From positions 3,584,646 to 3,648,645 of the forward strand of contig NC_087391.1 in assembly GCF_963675165.1 (NCBI RefSeq): a stretch of DNA of 64,000 nt. Reading direction: 5' to 3'. The notes beneath the pieces are model-generated. The model was not told the DNA's origin, ran no database searches, and saw only the letters and a program-made list of their open reading frames with translations. The translations under genes were made by a program, and so were the position numbers. Positions 53,801 to 64,000 of the stretch are shown one piece after another; the first letter of the stretch is position 1, and the number at the start of each line of letters is the position of its first letter. Origin of the DNA: Halichondria panicea (Eukaryota; Porifera; Demospongiae; Suberitida; Halichondriidae).

Positions 53801-56800
53801 ATTAAGTTTACATGACCTCGTTTCCAATCCCTCTCTCTTATGGTTAATTACAATGTATGACGTAGCTACCTATTCGAATTTTCTAGTTTTAAAGGTGTTA
53901 TTGGCTAGATCAATCGAAGTATAATTACTTGAGCAGGCCGTATGATAAGTTCTCCTATTGATAAATTTGTATAGAACGTACCCTACATGTATGTTGTATC
54001 AGGCGGACGCCAATGAGAAATGTGCTGAAAAGAATGCCGAGAACCAAAGTCTTACAAAGTGAGTTCTCCTCATAGAGTGCTGCTCTGTTTCACTTGTTAC
54101 CATTCCAGGGAACTTAATAACCTCAAATCAGAAGTTGTTGAGACTGCTCTTATTGTCTGTGACAAAAATAAGGTGCTTTTATAAATGCTACCATCATAAT
54201 TATAGCTATGTTTCCAACTTTAGCACATACAGTAACATGCACATGCATGTACATCTAGATCAAACGAATCTTTTCTGTCTATTCCTTCTCGCACAAAAAC
54301 TAGTTCAAACTCACCCAACTAGTGTGTACATGTACTTGTTTTCAGTTTATACCTCTATAATCCAGGCACTACATGATGTAGAGGCTAGTATTCGCATGCT
54401 AACCGCTCTGGAGGATGAGCTCAAAAGGAAGCTTGAAGAGGGAGAGGAGAAGACCAAGAGATTGCAGAAGAGTTGGTAAGAGTGTGCCTTAGTATGTTCA
54501 GTAGATGTAGATGTAGATGTCTAAAACCGAACTTACATGTATAGCCCGAGGTGTGTGGGCGGCCACGTGTGTTATAGTCGTGTATATAATTATGTAGTCT
54601 GTCAACACAACAGGGCAGATTTAAGACTAAGAAGCGTACTTGTATACACAGCTAAAATTCGAGAAATTTTAATAGCAGTTGTGAACGTGCGCCTTCGTAG
54701 ATAGACTGTGCAGCACACTACAAAGCACACGCGGCTGTATTCATGCGAATGGCACAGCTTTGTTTCTTCTGAATCTGCTGTGATCTAGTCCCTTTGCTCT
54801 GCCACTAGGCTTCATCACTTATTTCCAATACTACTTCACATTTATTGCTAGACATGCTAAACATGTTACAACCACGTCGATAGTTTCATTACCGTATAGC
54901 GTGTAATTTTCGTGGGGCAAAATATTCGTGGTTTTCGTGGTTGGAGGTCTGACCACGAATATTTTACCTACAAATAAAGCAACCTTGCCTACCTTTACCT
55001 GCAGTGCAAGCTCCAACCATGAAAATATTACCCACGAAATGTCTCGATATTGCTGAACCACGAATTTTGTCCCCCGAAAATTACCCGCTATACGGTATCA
55101 CCTCAGTGCTTTAGTTACTATGCTATCATGAGCTTGCTGTATAGCTGTATTTACATGCGTACATGTATAGTAGGTTTGCATTTTCCTACATAATTATTTG
55201 CTTGTGTAGCCAATTTGAGACACAGCATGAAGTCAACATCTATGTTCACATTAGCAAACCCTCAGTTATAATTATAATAATGTCTGTACCTGCAGCACGA
55301 GTACAGAGCAGGAGACAGTCAAGATGAGGGCAGATTTTGCCAGTAAGAAAGCAGTTATGCTGGAAAAGACTCTACTGGTATGCATAATCTGATTGATCAA
55401 TGAACGTCAATGTACCCCGGGCCCCCCCCTCATTGTATAGTTTCAGAAGGAGTTCGAGTCAGAGGCTGTTACAATAACAAAACTTCAGGAAGTGAAGAAA
55501 GCCTTGAAGAGAGGTATGTATGTACATGTATTTTATGACAGGCCCTTATACTCTTATACCGTATATTAAGTGTATGATCTCAATCGTATGCTCTAGATCA
55601 CAAGCTTGCTCAAGAGGGCAGTGCTATGCAGTCCAGGGCGCTCAAAGGCATACTGGAGAAGTGAGAGATATTTCTGAAAACATGTAGTGTCACTAGATAG
55701 CACTGTACTCTACCGAGATTACACCCCACCAAAATTGTTTGCTACATGTATGCAGCAGCTTAGTGGGATGGGCTTATTTTCAAAACGGTAGTTTTTGTCT
55801 CCAATTTACGTCCAGTTGTTTGCCTATAAACTCTGAGTAAATGCAATGAATGCAAAACAATGTTAGTGGGGATGATGTAGATTGGTATAAAACGTTCATT
55901 ATAGAAAAGAGTACATGCCATCATCATTATCATCGGGGTCTGCATCAGGGAAGGTTGTTCCTTGTCTCTACAACTTTACAATTATATCCAACAATCTTCG
56001 AAGATATTACGCTCTTCTAACAAGCTTGACAAACTGTATGAACTGATTCACTCTCAAATACCGTAAAATGACACTACATTGTAGCCTATGCAAGAAGAAT
56101 TTTTGGGGTGGGCGTAAAAGTAGCACGTGTCTATATGTGTGTACACTGTTGGTGCACTGTTACATACATGCATATACCAGTAGTGTGTTATTGTGTACTC
56201 AAGGATTGAATAATGTCTACAATGCATGTAGTGTGAATGGGTCCAAGCGCACACTCCTCTACCAAGCAGAGGAGGGGGCCAAACTGGAGGCCGAGAACAA
56301 GGATCTCCATTTCAGAATAGCACAGCTCAAAGAGTCCCATGCGTGAGTAGTAGATGTACATGATACTGTACAGCTTAATCACATGCGTCGTTACTTACTT
56401 ACTTACATAGTGTGAATGTTCAACTTCTGAAAGATGAGATGACTGATGGAAAAGTTGCAATGGACAAGGAAAGAAAAACAAGGTACTTTCTACAGTGACT
56501 TGTGCTTTTTGCTGGGCGTGCATTTCTTGAATTAAATATTCTTATAATTATTTCTCCAGTATATACCTATCCATGTATTGTACATTATACATGCATCTGG
56601 AAGGGCTTAGGTTATACATTGTACATGTACTTATTTATGCATTAAAGAGTAGCCTACTACATGTGTAGGGTGACTACAGTAGACAGGTTTCACTGAAGTA
56701 TTGTTCAGTTGATTTAATGTTTACATGTAGAGATGTTTGTGCTATCATTCAGTCAATCACCCATCATAAGTGTTGTCCTCCCTTACTACATGTATGTAGG

Positions 56801-59800
56801 GAGGTAGTGGAGGAGACATACAATGCTCTGCAGGCTCAGCTGGTCGCTGTGAAGGTAGAGCACACCACCAACATAGCCAAAATGGCCACTGACACAGCAG
56901 ACGCTCACAAAAACTACTCTGACATGTGTGATAAGGTGAGCCCTATCTCACCTTCCTGTCACATCACTGTGCAAATTAATTACAGTGGAGCCATACATGT
57001 TAATTGTTAGTAAAGATAATTATTGCATGCATGTTAATTTTACTCAATAACCTGTCCATAATAATTATACCTCGAGGCGTGGCCGCATAAGGGATGCGGT
57101 AAAGCTGACTCAGTTATGTGTGTGCATGTGTGTGTCTATGTGTCTGTTCCAGTTGTAGCTGCTGGCTGTGCTCAACAGTTGCAATGCCAACAGATTCTAT
57201 AGGCTTCTACCCACGTGCTCTTGGATTTTGTTTTCTTCTTGAGTTTACTCACAGTGAAGGCTGTTGCAGTCTTCTTAGAGTCGTTCATAGCATCAACAAT
57301 TTTCTATTGAACTTACTTGTATGAGTTAACCTTACACCAAAGCGCTTGGCTACAAGAGTCAGCTGCAAACAGAAGCTGCAGCCATTTGTGAACTCTGGCC
57401 TCTTTGCAGATACAAATGTACTAGGAAAAGCACCTTATCATCATTCTGATAGATCACAGTAGATCACATGTATGTTTCCTTGAAGATCATCTCTGTAGCC
57501 CACCAGCTCAGGTTCTTCTTCCATAACACTCCAAAACTTTTTAAGGGAAGCTAAGGGAAGCAAAACATGCCTCGAGGCATTCAGCACCAGTGCTTGCTTG
57601 CAACATTCATTCATAGTCATTATTGTATTATACATGTTATGCTCTTGTTTCTTGTTGTTGTAAGCAAGCTTTCTTTTTTCAGGCAGCAAGTTTGGAGAAA
57701 GAGCTGGAGGTGCTTGGCATATCCATAATGACCATCAGCCGTGAGCTCAGCATTGCCAGCACACGCCTCAACTCCATGAGAACCACTCTTACTGAGAAGG
57801 TTCACGAGTTAGAGGTATCTGTTTGTGAAAAATTAATCCCGTACAAGCATGTTAGTGTAACGACAAATCTAGTACTCTTGACTCAAAGTCGATTATTCGG
57901 GTTGGTTGAAGCTATATGTACCTAGAACATACATGGGCCTAACACTCGCTCACTTTGAAATATCTGTATGCACATGTACATGTGCAGTGGGACTGTCATG
58001 TATGTATCTTGTTACGGCTGTAGTTAGTGCATGGACCCGAATCTCGCTCTTTTTGAAATGTCTGTATTTATGTATGTTAAGATGCACTCATACAGAGTGC
58101 TTTAATTTACTGTAAATTAACGTTGTCTTTCTATATAGCAAAACATTGCTGATATGACCGATGAAATCACAGATAGAGACGATACTCTCTCAGAAATAGA
58201 GGTTTGTAAACATGCTACTAGCATGCTTCTGACATTTCACTGTTGGCACTCCCTGTAGCCAGTCTGTGATTCTCTTGAGTCTGATTTCAAAGAAAAGGGT
58301 GATCATTATGAGACAAAGAAAAAGGATATTATTGGTGTGTTTCCAGCATCAATTAACCCTTAGATTATACCGGTCATACTGTCACACAGCATTGAAGAGC
58401 AAACGTTCTGAATTGGATGATGGTATAAAGAGAATTGAGAGAGATTTAGAAAAAATTCACTTACCACAGGTACGTACATGTACCATGTTATACCACGATT
58501 AATATGGGGGCCGAAAAAATGGTTGCCACGTGACAGTTGCCACTTAAAAGTTCCACTGCCACTGCTGCTACCGCTACCGCGATTTGTACTACTAAATGGC
58601 GCAGGTCCGGAGCCACGCTCACCTACAAGCTGATGGCTAAAGTGCTGGAAAACTTTCCTCTTCTGATCTTCACGATCGAAATCTTGAGAGAGCTCTAGCA
58701 GAACTGCAGCTGGAGGTTCTAAACAGCCATAGCTATAGATTAGATAGAATTTTAGGTTAGCGTAGGCATGGTGGAAGTGGCGATAACTGCCTCGCGGTAT
58801 TCTAGGCAGCAACCGTTTACCGCAAATGCGGTGAAAGTATTTGTGAGGTAGCTGTTGTTAGCGGGGTGCAATGCACGCGGGTAGCGATGGCGGGTGACCC
58901 TTCCATAGCCACCATACTTAATTTGTTCAACGTTCAATACCAACCTAATCTTTTTTGCCTTCTGGGGTCCTCAGCACTAAAGCATTCTTACATTGCGTGA
59001 CTGTACATGTATGTTTAATACAGGAGAAGTTACGTATGGAGTCACTACGATGTCGTACTTACACTCGACAGCGTCTGCGTGAGAGGGTGATAGAAGTGGA
59101 AGAAATGGAGATGAGAGTGGTGGAGGCCAGGAAACAACTCGCTGCCATCACAAACGAAAATGAGAGGTGAATATAATTATTGTGTGTTCTCTCGTACATG
59201 GTGCAGTAAATATATATACATGTACGTGTACCTATTGATGGGCGTGGCTTAGTTGAGGAGAGGGGTTGGCGTGAGGTTCAACAACAGGTTCACTCTTTGT
59301 CCTTGGCTGTACGTGCGTGTGTGTGTGTGTGTGTGGAGAGGGTACATGACATACGTGAACTATACAATCATCATACTAGCTAACTCACTTTGATCATCCC
59401 CAGCATGATACGTAATTCATGATACGTACCCAAGTCCAATACAGTTGAATGTGCATCAGCCTTTGCAACAGAGTATAAAACAGTTACAGTACAATTAACA
59501 ATTCAAAGTGCATTCGTTAATTGGGTCAATTGCTCAGTCCCTTTTCACTTGTACAACTCTCTTGCTAATTCATATGTGCTCACTCATTGCTCAACATTTC
59601 CACGCATCCACAGGATTGAAAAGGTAAGTGTACTCGTATTTTACACAGTAAATGCTATGTGAACTGCTGAAACTTCTTACAGGCAAGCGATGATTTGAGC
59701 AACGATATTGAACAGCTGAAAACACTTTTTGCAGCTAGAACTGAAGTTGAAAAGCAGCTAGATGACGCTTTGAGAATGCACAGAAGTGAGTGTATAAAAT

Positions 59801-60155
59801 GTGCAGCCCGTATGTACATAAATGTATGCAGGTAAGTTATCCAAGCAATGGAAGGACAATGAGGAATTAGAAAAGGTGGGTGGTATTGCCTACTTTTATG
59901 TTTGTGCCAATGCTCCAATTATAGACAGCATCTAAAAGAGATGAAGTACTGCTAAGTGACCTCACTAGGGTAAAGAAAGAATCGGAAAAAAGGCTGGAAA
60001 AGTATGTATTGAACCATTGTATTGAAACCGTTGTACACTATAATTAATCATTATTTCCTCAAAGGATCACTTCGATTCATGAAGGATTTGATCGAGAGCT
60101 ACAGGAGTTTACAGACTATCTTACAACTGCAGCAATAGTTGACTCCATGCAATGA
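50893..60155 (+). CDS. long coiled-coil protein, CCDC175/CCDC178-type (tentative)
   Basis: Twenty-seven exons close in frame to 743 residues: 50893-50983, 51106-51185, 51971-52082, 52215-52267, 52318-52400, 52463-52540, 52600-52654, 52759-52857, 54003-54058, 54109-54172, 54366-54475, 55296-55377, 55447-55513, 55597-55660, 56232-56342, 56411-56482, 56800-56935, 57683-57814, 58139-58201, 58259-58334, 58390-58469, 59024-59166, 59614-59623, 59683-59785, 59832-59875, 59925-60001, 60065-60155. From about residue 58 to the end it is almost all charged heptads with no globular domain, signal peptide or membrane helix. Near the N-terminus, ETETIKASILRHRLANFP is the most distinctive part. I cannot place it with certainty; structural roles such as cytoskeleton or axoneme are guesses from the fold. 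Exon 23 is only 10 nt. Several introns carry MITEs. Confidence 0.8.
51412..51909 (+). mobile_element. 'tgcctcggtg' family repeat, copy 3
   Basis: Ends CATGCCTCGGTGGAGATGCC and GTGCACCGAGGCAT. It fills most of intron 2 of the coiled-coil gene. Confidence 0.85.
52891..53845. mobile_element. long 'ccatagata' element (about 955 bp) with a nested MITE
   Basis: ACCATAGATACAAGAGAGAG with GGATTGGAAACAAGGTCACG at the left is mirrored by TGACCTCGTTTCCAATCCC and TCTCTCTTATGGTT at the right. It fills intron 8 of the coiled-coil gene. No transposase frame was recognised. Confidence 0.8.
53461..53670. mobile_element. MITE nested in the 52891-53845 element
   Basis: TACCTTAAGGTGACATATTTTCGC and GAAAATACGTCACCTTAAGGTA are the inverted ends of this 210-bp unit. 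Confidence 0.88.
54890..55096. mobile_element. 'accgtatagcg' MITE in coiled-coil gene intron 11
   Basis: TACCGTATAGCGTGTAATTTTCGTGG and CGAAAATTACCCGCTATACGGTA are the ends; the middle is made of further CGAATATTTT/AAATATT inverted pieces. Confidence 0.88.
57069..57576. repeat. repeat with GCCTCGAGGC ends in coiled-coil gene intron 17
   Basis: Starts ACCTCGAGGCGTGGCCGCATAAG and ends ATGCCTCGAGGCAT. The left part matches, inverted, the end of the repeat at 39640-39705 (GTATCCCTCGTGCGGC). Confidence 0.6.
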
Positions 60156-60694
60156 ATGTTGTTATTATTATTACATGTCACATGTACTATATGTATACTC
60201 TTATCTACTCTTGATGTTGTATATGAAAATTTGGCCAGCTTGGTGTGACTCCTGCATGAATCAAATTGGTACACCCACTCATTTAATTAATATTGCTTTT
60301 TGGGGTGGTCCGTTCAATATAATTATATGCTGAGAAACTAGACTAGAGTCAGAGTCTGGACTAGAGTACGTCTGGAGTGAGTGTTAGGCAAATAAAAATG
60401 AAATTGTCCCTAAACATGACCAATGTGCATGGATTGTATCTCAAATTCCCAGCGAGACATGGCACAATAATAATAAATTATTATTGTATCGTAGATCTAT
60501 GTTTTAATATGGTAGCAATTAAGCGCAAGCAGTTGGGCTATTTTGGTATAATTATCCTAAGGCTGTGCATGGTGGACTGATCAAAGCATAATTATTGTTA
60601 TAGCGCCAATTATACACTGTATATAGATCTACATGTACGTACGTATGTATGACTGCATATGTCTAAATGTTAACTAATTTGTTGTCGTTGCAGT
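60156..60694. other. gap between coiled-coil gene and PLP enzyme gene
   Basis: No gene seen. A CAG splice-acceptor-like site directly before 60694 suggests a 5' untranslated exon of the next gene may lie here. Confidence 0.4.
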
Positions 60695-63405
60695 ATGGAT
60701 TGTGCCAAACCCGCTGGTATATTCCAGTTCTCTGTTGTGGATGAGCTAATTCACCAGTCTGAGGTATGGCAGTGTTTGCTATTGGCGTAGAGAAATTTGG
60801 GTATAAATACAGACAATTAAGTGATCAGTTTCTCAACTTGCTGTATAGCCTAGCTATAATTATAACAAGAAGTCCTCAAAAAGATTTACAGCACCAAGTA
60901 AATCTTTTATGACGCTGGACTCTAATGATCGAGGGAGGACTGGGTTCATTATTCATTATTTAGTAATAAAGATAAGTGCATTGTCAATAAAAACGTTGAC
61001 CTCGCTGACATCAGCAATAATTTTATGCTGCAAGCAAAGAGGGAGCTATGTTGATCTGAAACAAGTTTGCAACTAACATTTTATCTTTTTGCTGGAAAAT
61101 CATAAAGAAAACAGATGGTACAAGTGGTGATTATATATAATGATACCACGTAGGAAGAGTTCAAGCCAGTCCCGTTTCCATTTGAACTACCAAAATTTGA
61201 GGGAACTGTGAATTTTGGAGCTGAAATGAAAGCTAAGCACTTCTATCTAAACGTAAGTATTGAATAATACTACAACAATAATAGAGTTGAATTAAAAAGG
61301 AATCTTGGACTTTTCTGAATCATGGAGCGTTTGGATCTGCAATAAAAGAAGGACTAAAATCCAGCGAGGTATAAGGCTGTAGTTTGCTCATTAATGCAAT
61401 CACTCAGCCCTGTTTTATAGATGTGGCGAGAGTATTGTGAGCAACAACCTCTCAAGTTTATGGATCGAGAAGTGTTTCAACATCTCATTCATGGACTGAG
61501 GAAACTAGCACGTTTTGTAGGTGCGTACTTTCATATTTACACAGTTAATTGACATAATTAAGAAACTAATGTTACTTTGCAGACGCAGATCCCGCGGATA
61601 TTGTGTTTGTACAGAATGCAACTACTGGGATTAATGCAGTGGTGAGATCTCTGGTTAAGAAGTTCCAGCCTGGTGACTCTATTCTCATGATTGACGTTGC
61701 CTATGGTGAGCGTATGCACATGCTGTATTGCAAATGGAGGTGTTAGTATTCACACTCTTGACTTTAGTGTCGAGGCAGGCTTATGCCTAATGACAAGTGA
61801 ATAGGAATCTCGTCACTGTAATGGTTATATGCTCTTTGCAGGTACTGTGAAGCTTGTGATTGAGGATGCTACTAGAGGCACAGGTATCACAATCAACGAA
61901 ATCAAGCTCCCTATTCCAGTGACATCACCGCAGGAGGTAAGCTTGATGAATAGTTCCTAGCTATCAAATTATTTATTACTTCTTTCAGATTGTGAAGCTC
62001 ATTGAAAAGTCACTACAGTGAGTCACATAATTATACATGTAAAGATGGTCATTTCACTGATACTTCTTTACAGGCCTAGCACTAAACTGGCTGTGTTGGA
62101 TCACATTCCAAGTAACCTTGCCTTCATTATGCCTATAAAGGTACTGTACATCAATACAGTCTGATTGTGCCCATGCTATAATTATGTGATTATCTTTTGG
62201 CAGAAATTAGTTGATGTCTGCCATGAAAGGTACGTATCCATGCAGTATTGTGTGAAGGCCCTATGACTCCTTTCACAATACAGAGGTGTGCAGGTGCTTG
62301 TTGATGGTGCTCACTGTCTGGGATCAATGAAGATTAGCATGAGGTTTGCGCTCTGTTTCTAATTCTGTCCTCAAATAGTCATAGTAAACTGATCGATGCA
62401 TTTAGCCACCGTTTCATGCTTTTCTATCCAGAGAATTGGGTGCAGACTACTATGCTGCCAATGGTCACAAGTGGCTCTGCTCTCCAAAGGTGAAGTGCAT
62501 AATCCCCTGAGTTCAAAAGTATCAAACACCTCTTCTTGCAGGGAACGGCTTTCTTGTATGTAGCTAGAAGCCATCAGCACATGATCCACCCTCCAGTAAT
62601 CTCATGGGGTTTTGGACACGGCTTCACATCTGAGTTCTCTTGGATTGGTTAGTGTTAATACTAATGAAGAGTAATGGTATTGAATTGACTGTTTTATAAT
62701 GAATACACAGCCTCAATGGACTACACCCCATACCTCTCCTTTCTCACTGGTGAGACAAAAATCTAGAACCTGATTGTAATCATTATTCTGTGTACATGGC
62801 AGTGCTCGATTTTTGGGATCATTACGGACAGGACAAAATGATTAAGTACATGTATGACACATCAAAAGAAGCAGGTGAACATGGATTTATAGTATGTCTT
62901 TGCAATGCCTATTAGTTTTATTATTTTGTATATGTATTTAGGATACTCATTCATTACTATTGCTGTGTAGGCCAACTACTGTGTGAGGCATGGCAGACAA
63001 GCTTGGTGGCAGATATCAGCATGTGTGGTCCAATGGCAGTGGTGAAGCTACCGGAGGGTGTGGTCCCACACTCGGCTAATCTGAGCCCCCCGTACAGTGA
63101 CCCAGCTGCACATGCTGTCATGAACATTCTCCACTTCCAGTACAAAATTGAGGTGAAGTACTATTAATACTGAGCATGAATTGTTGTCCTAATTTAAAAG
63201 TAGTAAGTGTAGCATGCGATGTAATTATAGAGAGCATACCTTAGTGGTAGTTATGTACTGCAACATTTTCCAGGTACCTGTGCGAGTGATAAATGGAGAG
63301 TTGTATGTACGGATTTCTGCTCATGTGTACAATGAACTCGGTGAGTTCAAGGTTCTTGCTGATGCAATCCTGGCTATCGTGAAGAATAACAGGACAACAC
63401 AGTGA
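60695..63405 (+). CDS. class V PLP enzyme, isopenicillin-N epimerase / cysteine desulfurase-like
   Basis: Sixteen exons (60695-60763, 61154-61252, 61300-61368, 61421-61520, 61583-61705, 61842-61936, 61989-62017, 62074-62140, 62204-62229, 62284-62343, 62432-62489, 62542-62647, 62711-62749, 62803-62874, 62971-63152, 63274-63405) close in frame to 441 residues, the normal family size. Fold type I markers: FLNHGAFGS near the start; FVQNATTGINAVVRSL (cofactor phosphate loop); VLVDGAHCLG with D233 and H236 contacting the ring; NGHKWLCSPKG with K259 as the Schiff-base lysine; LYVRISAHVYN at the end. This pattern is that of the CefD/EgtE-like subgroup, which includes epimerases and sulfoxide or C-S lyases. 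The exact reaction is not determined. Neighbours give no pathway clue. The first ATG stands right after an acceptor-like CAG, so a 5' leader exon is likely. Confidence 0.93.
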
Positions 63406-63666
63406 ACTTATAATTAATGGCTTGAACATCTTGAACAACATGCAGGTAGCGACATACGTACACATGTACGTCATAATGTGTTTATAATTATGTTTATATG
63501 CTGACAAACACTTTGATGAAGGCATCTTGAATCTGTGCATGCAGTTATTAATCTGTGCATGCAATACTGTTTCAAATTTGTGGCAATTGGTTATTATAAT
63601 TATAAGCCATAAAATAATCCTTAACTAGTATTAAAAAAGATAATAAATAATAATTATTAATGAAGT
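63406..63666. other. gap between converging PLP enzyme and thioesterase genes
   Basis: AT-rich; holds the two 3' ends. A direct repeat AATCTGTGCATGCA occurs twice (about 63530-63564). Nothing else seen. Confidence 0.5.
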
Positions 63667-64000
63667 TCATAATTTTGGTCTAATGAGAGATTCCTGTTTA
63701 CATGTAGCGACCATACTTCCATCTTCAGCGTACACCCTGAAAGAGGGAGTATACACTATAATTGCAGCACTAAAACAGTCAATACCTAGCTTACCGGCAG
63801 GTGGTCAATGATCTTCCATCCATAGCTCGCTCCACTTCAGCAACATAGAGGTACCAGTGCTGGGCTGCCACAGGACAGTGGAACCATACACTGTGGTCCA
63901 GTGATGTGACGAGGTCTATCGGTAGACCAGGGTACATGTTCAACACCAGTCTGGCCAAGAGCATGTCAGATGCATACACAATTGCTATTCTGTGGTAGTT
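63667..64000 (-). CDS. ACOT8: acyl-CoA thioesterase 8-like, C-terminal part (gene leaves window)
   Basis: The last two exons are visible, 63795 to beyond 64000 and 63667-63736, joined in phase 2. Reading YASDMLLARLVLN, LVTSLDHSVWFHCPVAAQHWYLY and VYAEDGSMVATCKQESLIRP matches the second hot-dog domain of ACOT8/TesB (SLDHSMWFHAPFRADHWMLY in human). ACOT8 hydrolyses acyl-CoAs in peroxisomes and ends in SKL. This protein ends in PKL, a weak form of the peroxisomal type 1 signal, so its location is open. The first hot-dog domain lies outside the window. Confidence 0.9.

Overview
The window is eukaryotic and animal: AT-rich, dense with short introns that obey GT-AG rules, and packed with small inverted-repeat elements. 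It holds metazoan orthologues (NPHP5/IQCB1, AP4S1, TDP1, symplekin, an ACOT8-like thioesterase) next to large intronless or lineage-specific membrane proteins and a metacaspase-like protease. The mix of compact genes, overlapping neighbourhoods, a beta-helix multi-pass receptor and an Ig/FN3/Sushi receptor fits a sponge (demosponge) best. The species cannot be fixed from the sequence alone.

Layout. 1-4428: a young Ty3/gypsy LTR retrotransposon with one intact gag-pol frame, inserted inside a coding exon of IQCB1, whose 3' part follows (4429-5120). 5553-7332 (-): a caspase-fold protease with a myristoylation signal. 7634-8601 (-): AP4S1, head to head with an SLC46-like transporter (8746-11059, +). 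11590-19965 (-): an 18-exon TDP1 with an N-terminal PBZ zinc finger. 19966-22905: repeat-rich, no gene seen. 22906-24264 (+): a receptor with Ig-like, FN3 and Sushi domains and a tyrosine-bearing tail. 25577-26194 (-): an SGNH hydrolase. 27008-30775 (-): a 1255-residue beta-helix plus multi-pass membrane protein. 31530-33089 (+): an intronless 12-TM-type transporter. 36292-50603 (-): symplekin in 44 exons. 50893-60155 (+): a 27-exon coiled-coil protein sharing a divergent promoter with symplekin. 60695-63405 (+): a 16-exon class V PLP enzyme. 63667-64000 (-): the last two exons of an ACOT8-like thioesterase that leaves the window.

The genes do not form one pathway. Several are housekeeping (vesicle coat, DNA repair, mRNA 3' end processing). 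At least five terminal-inverted-repeat families (TTAA-flanked, pogo-like TA-flanked, 'accgtatagcg', 'ccatagata', 'tgcctcggtg') fill introns and gaps, often nested. Exon models were built by hand from splice consensus, reading-frame phase and remembered family sequences; every multi-exon model stated to be complete closes in frame.
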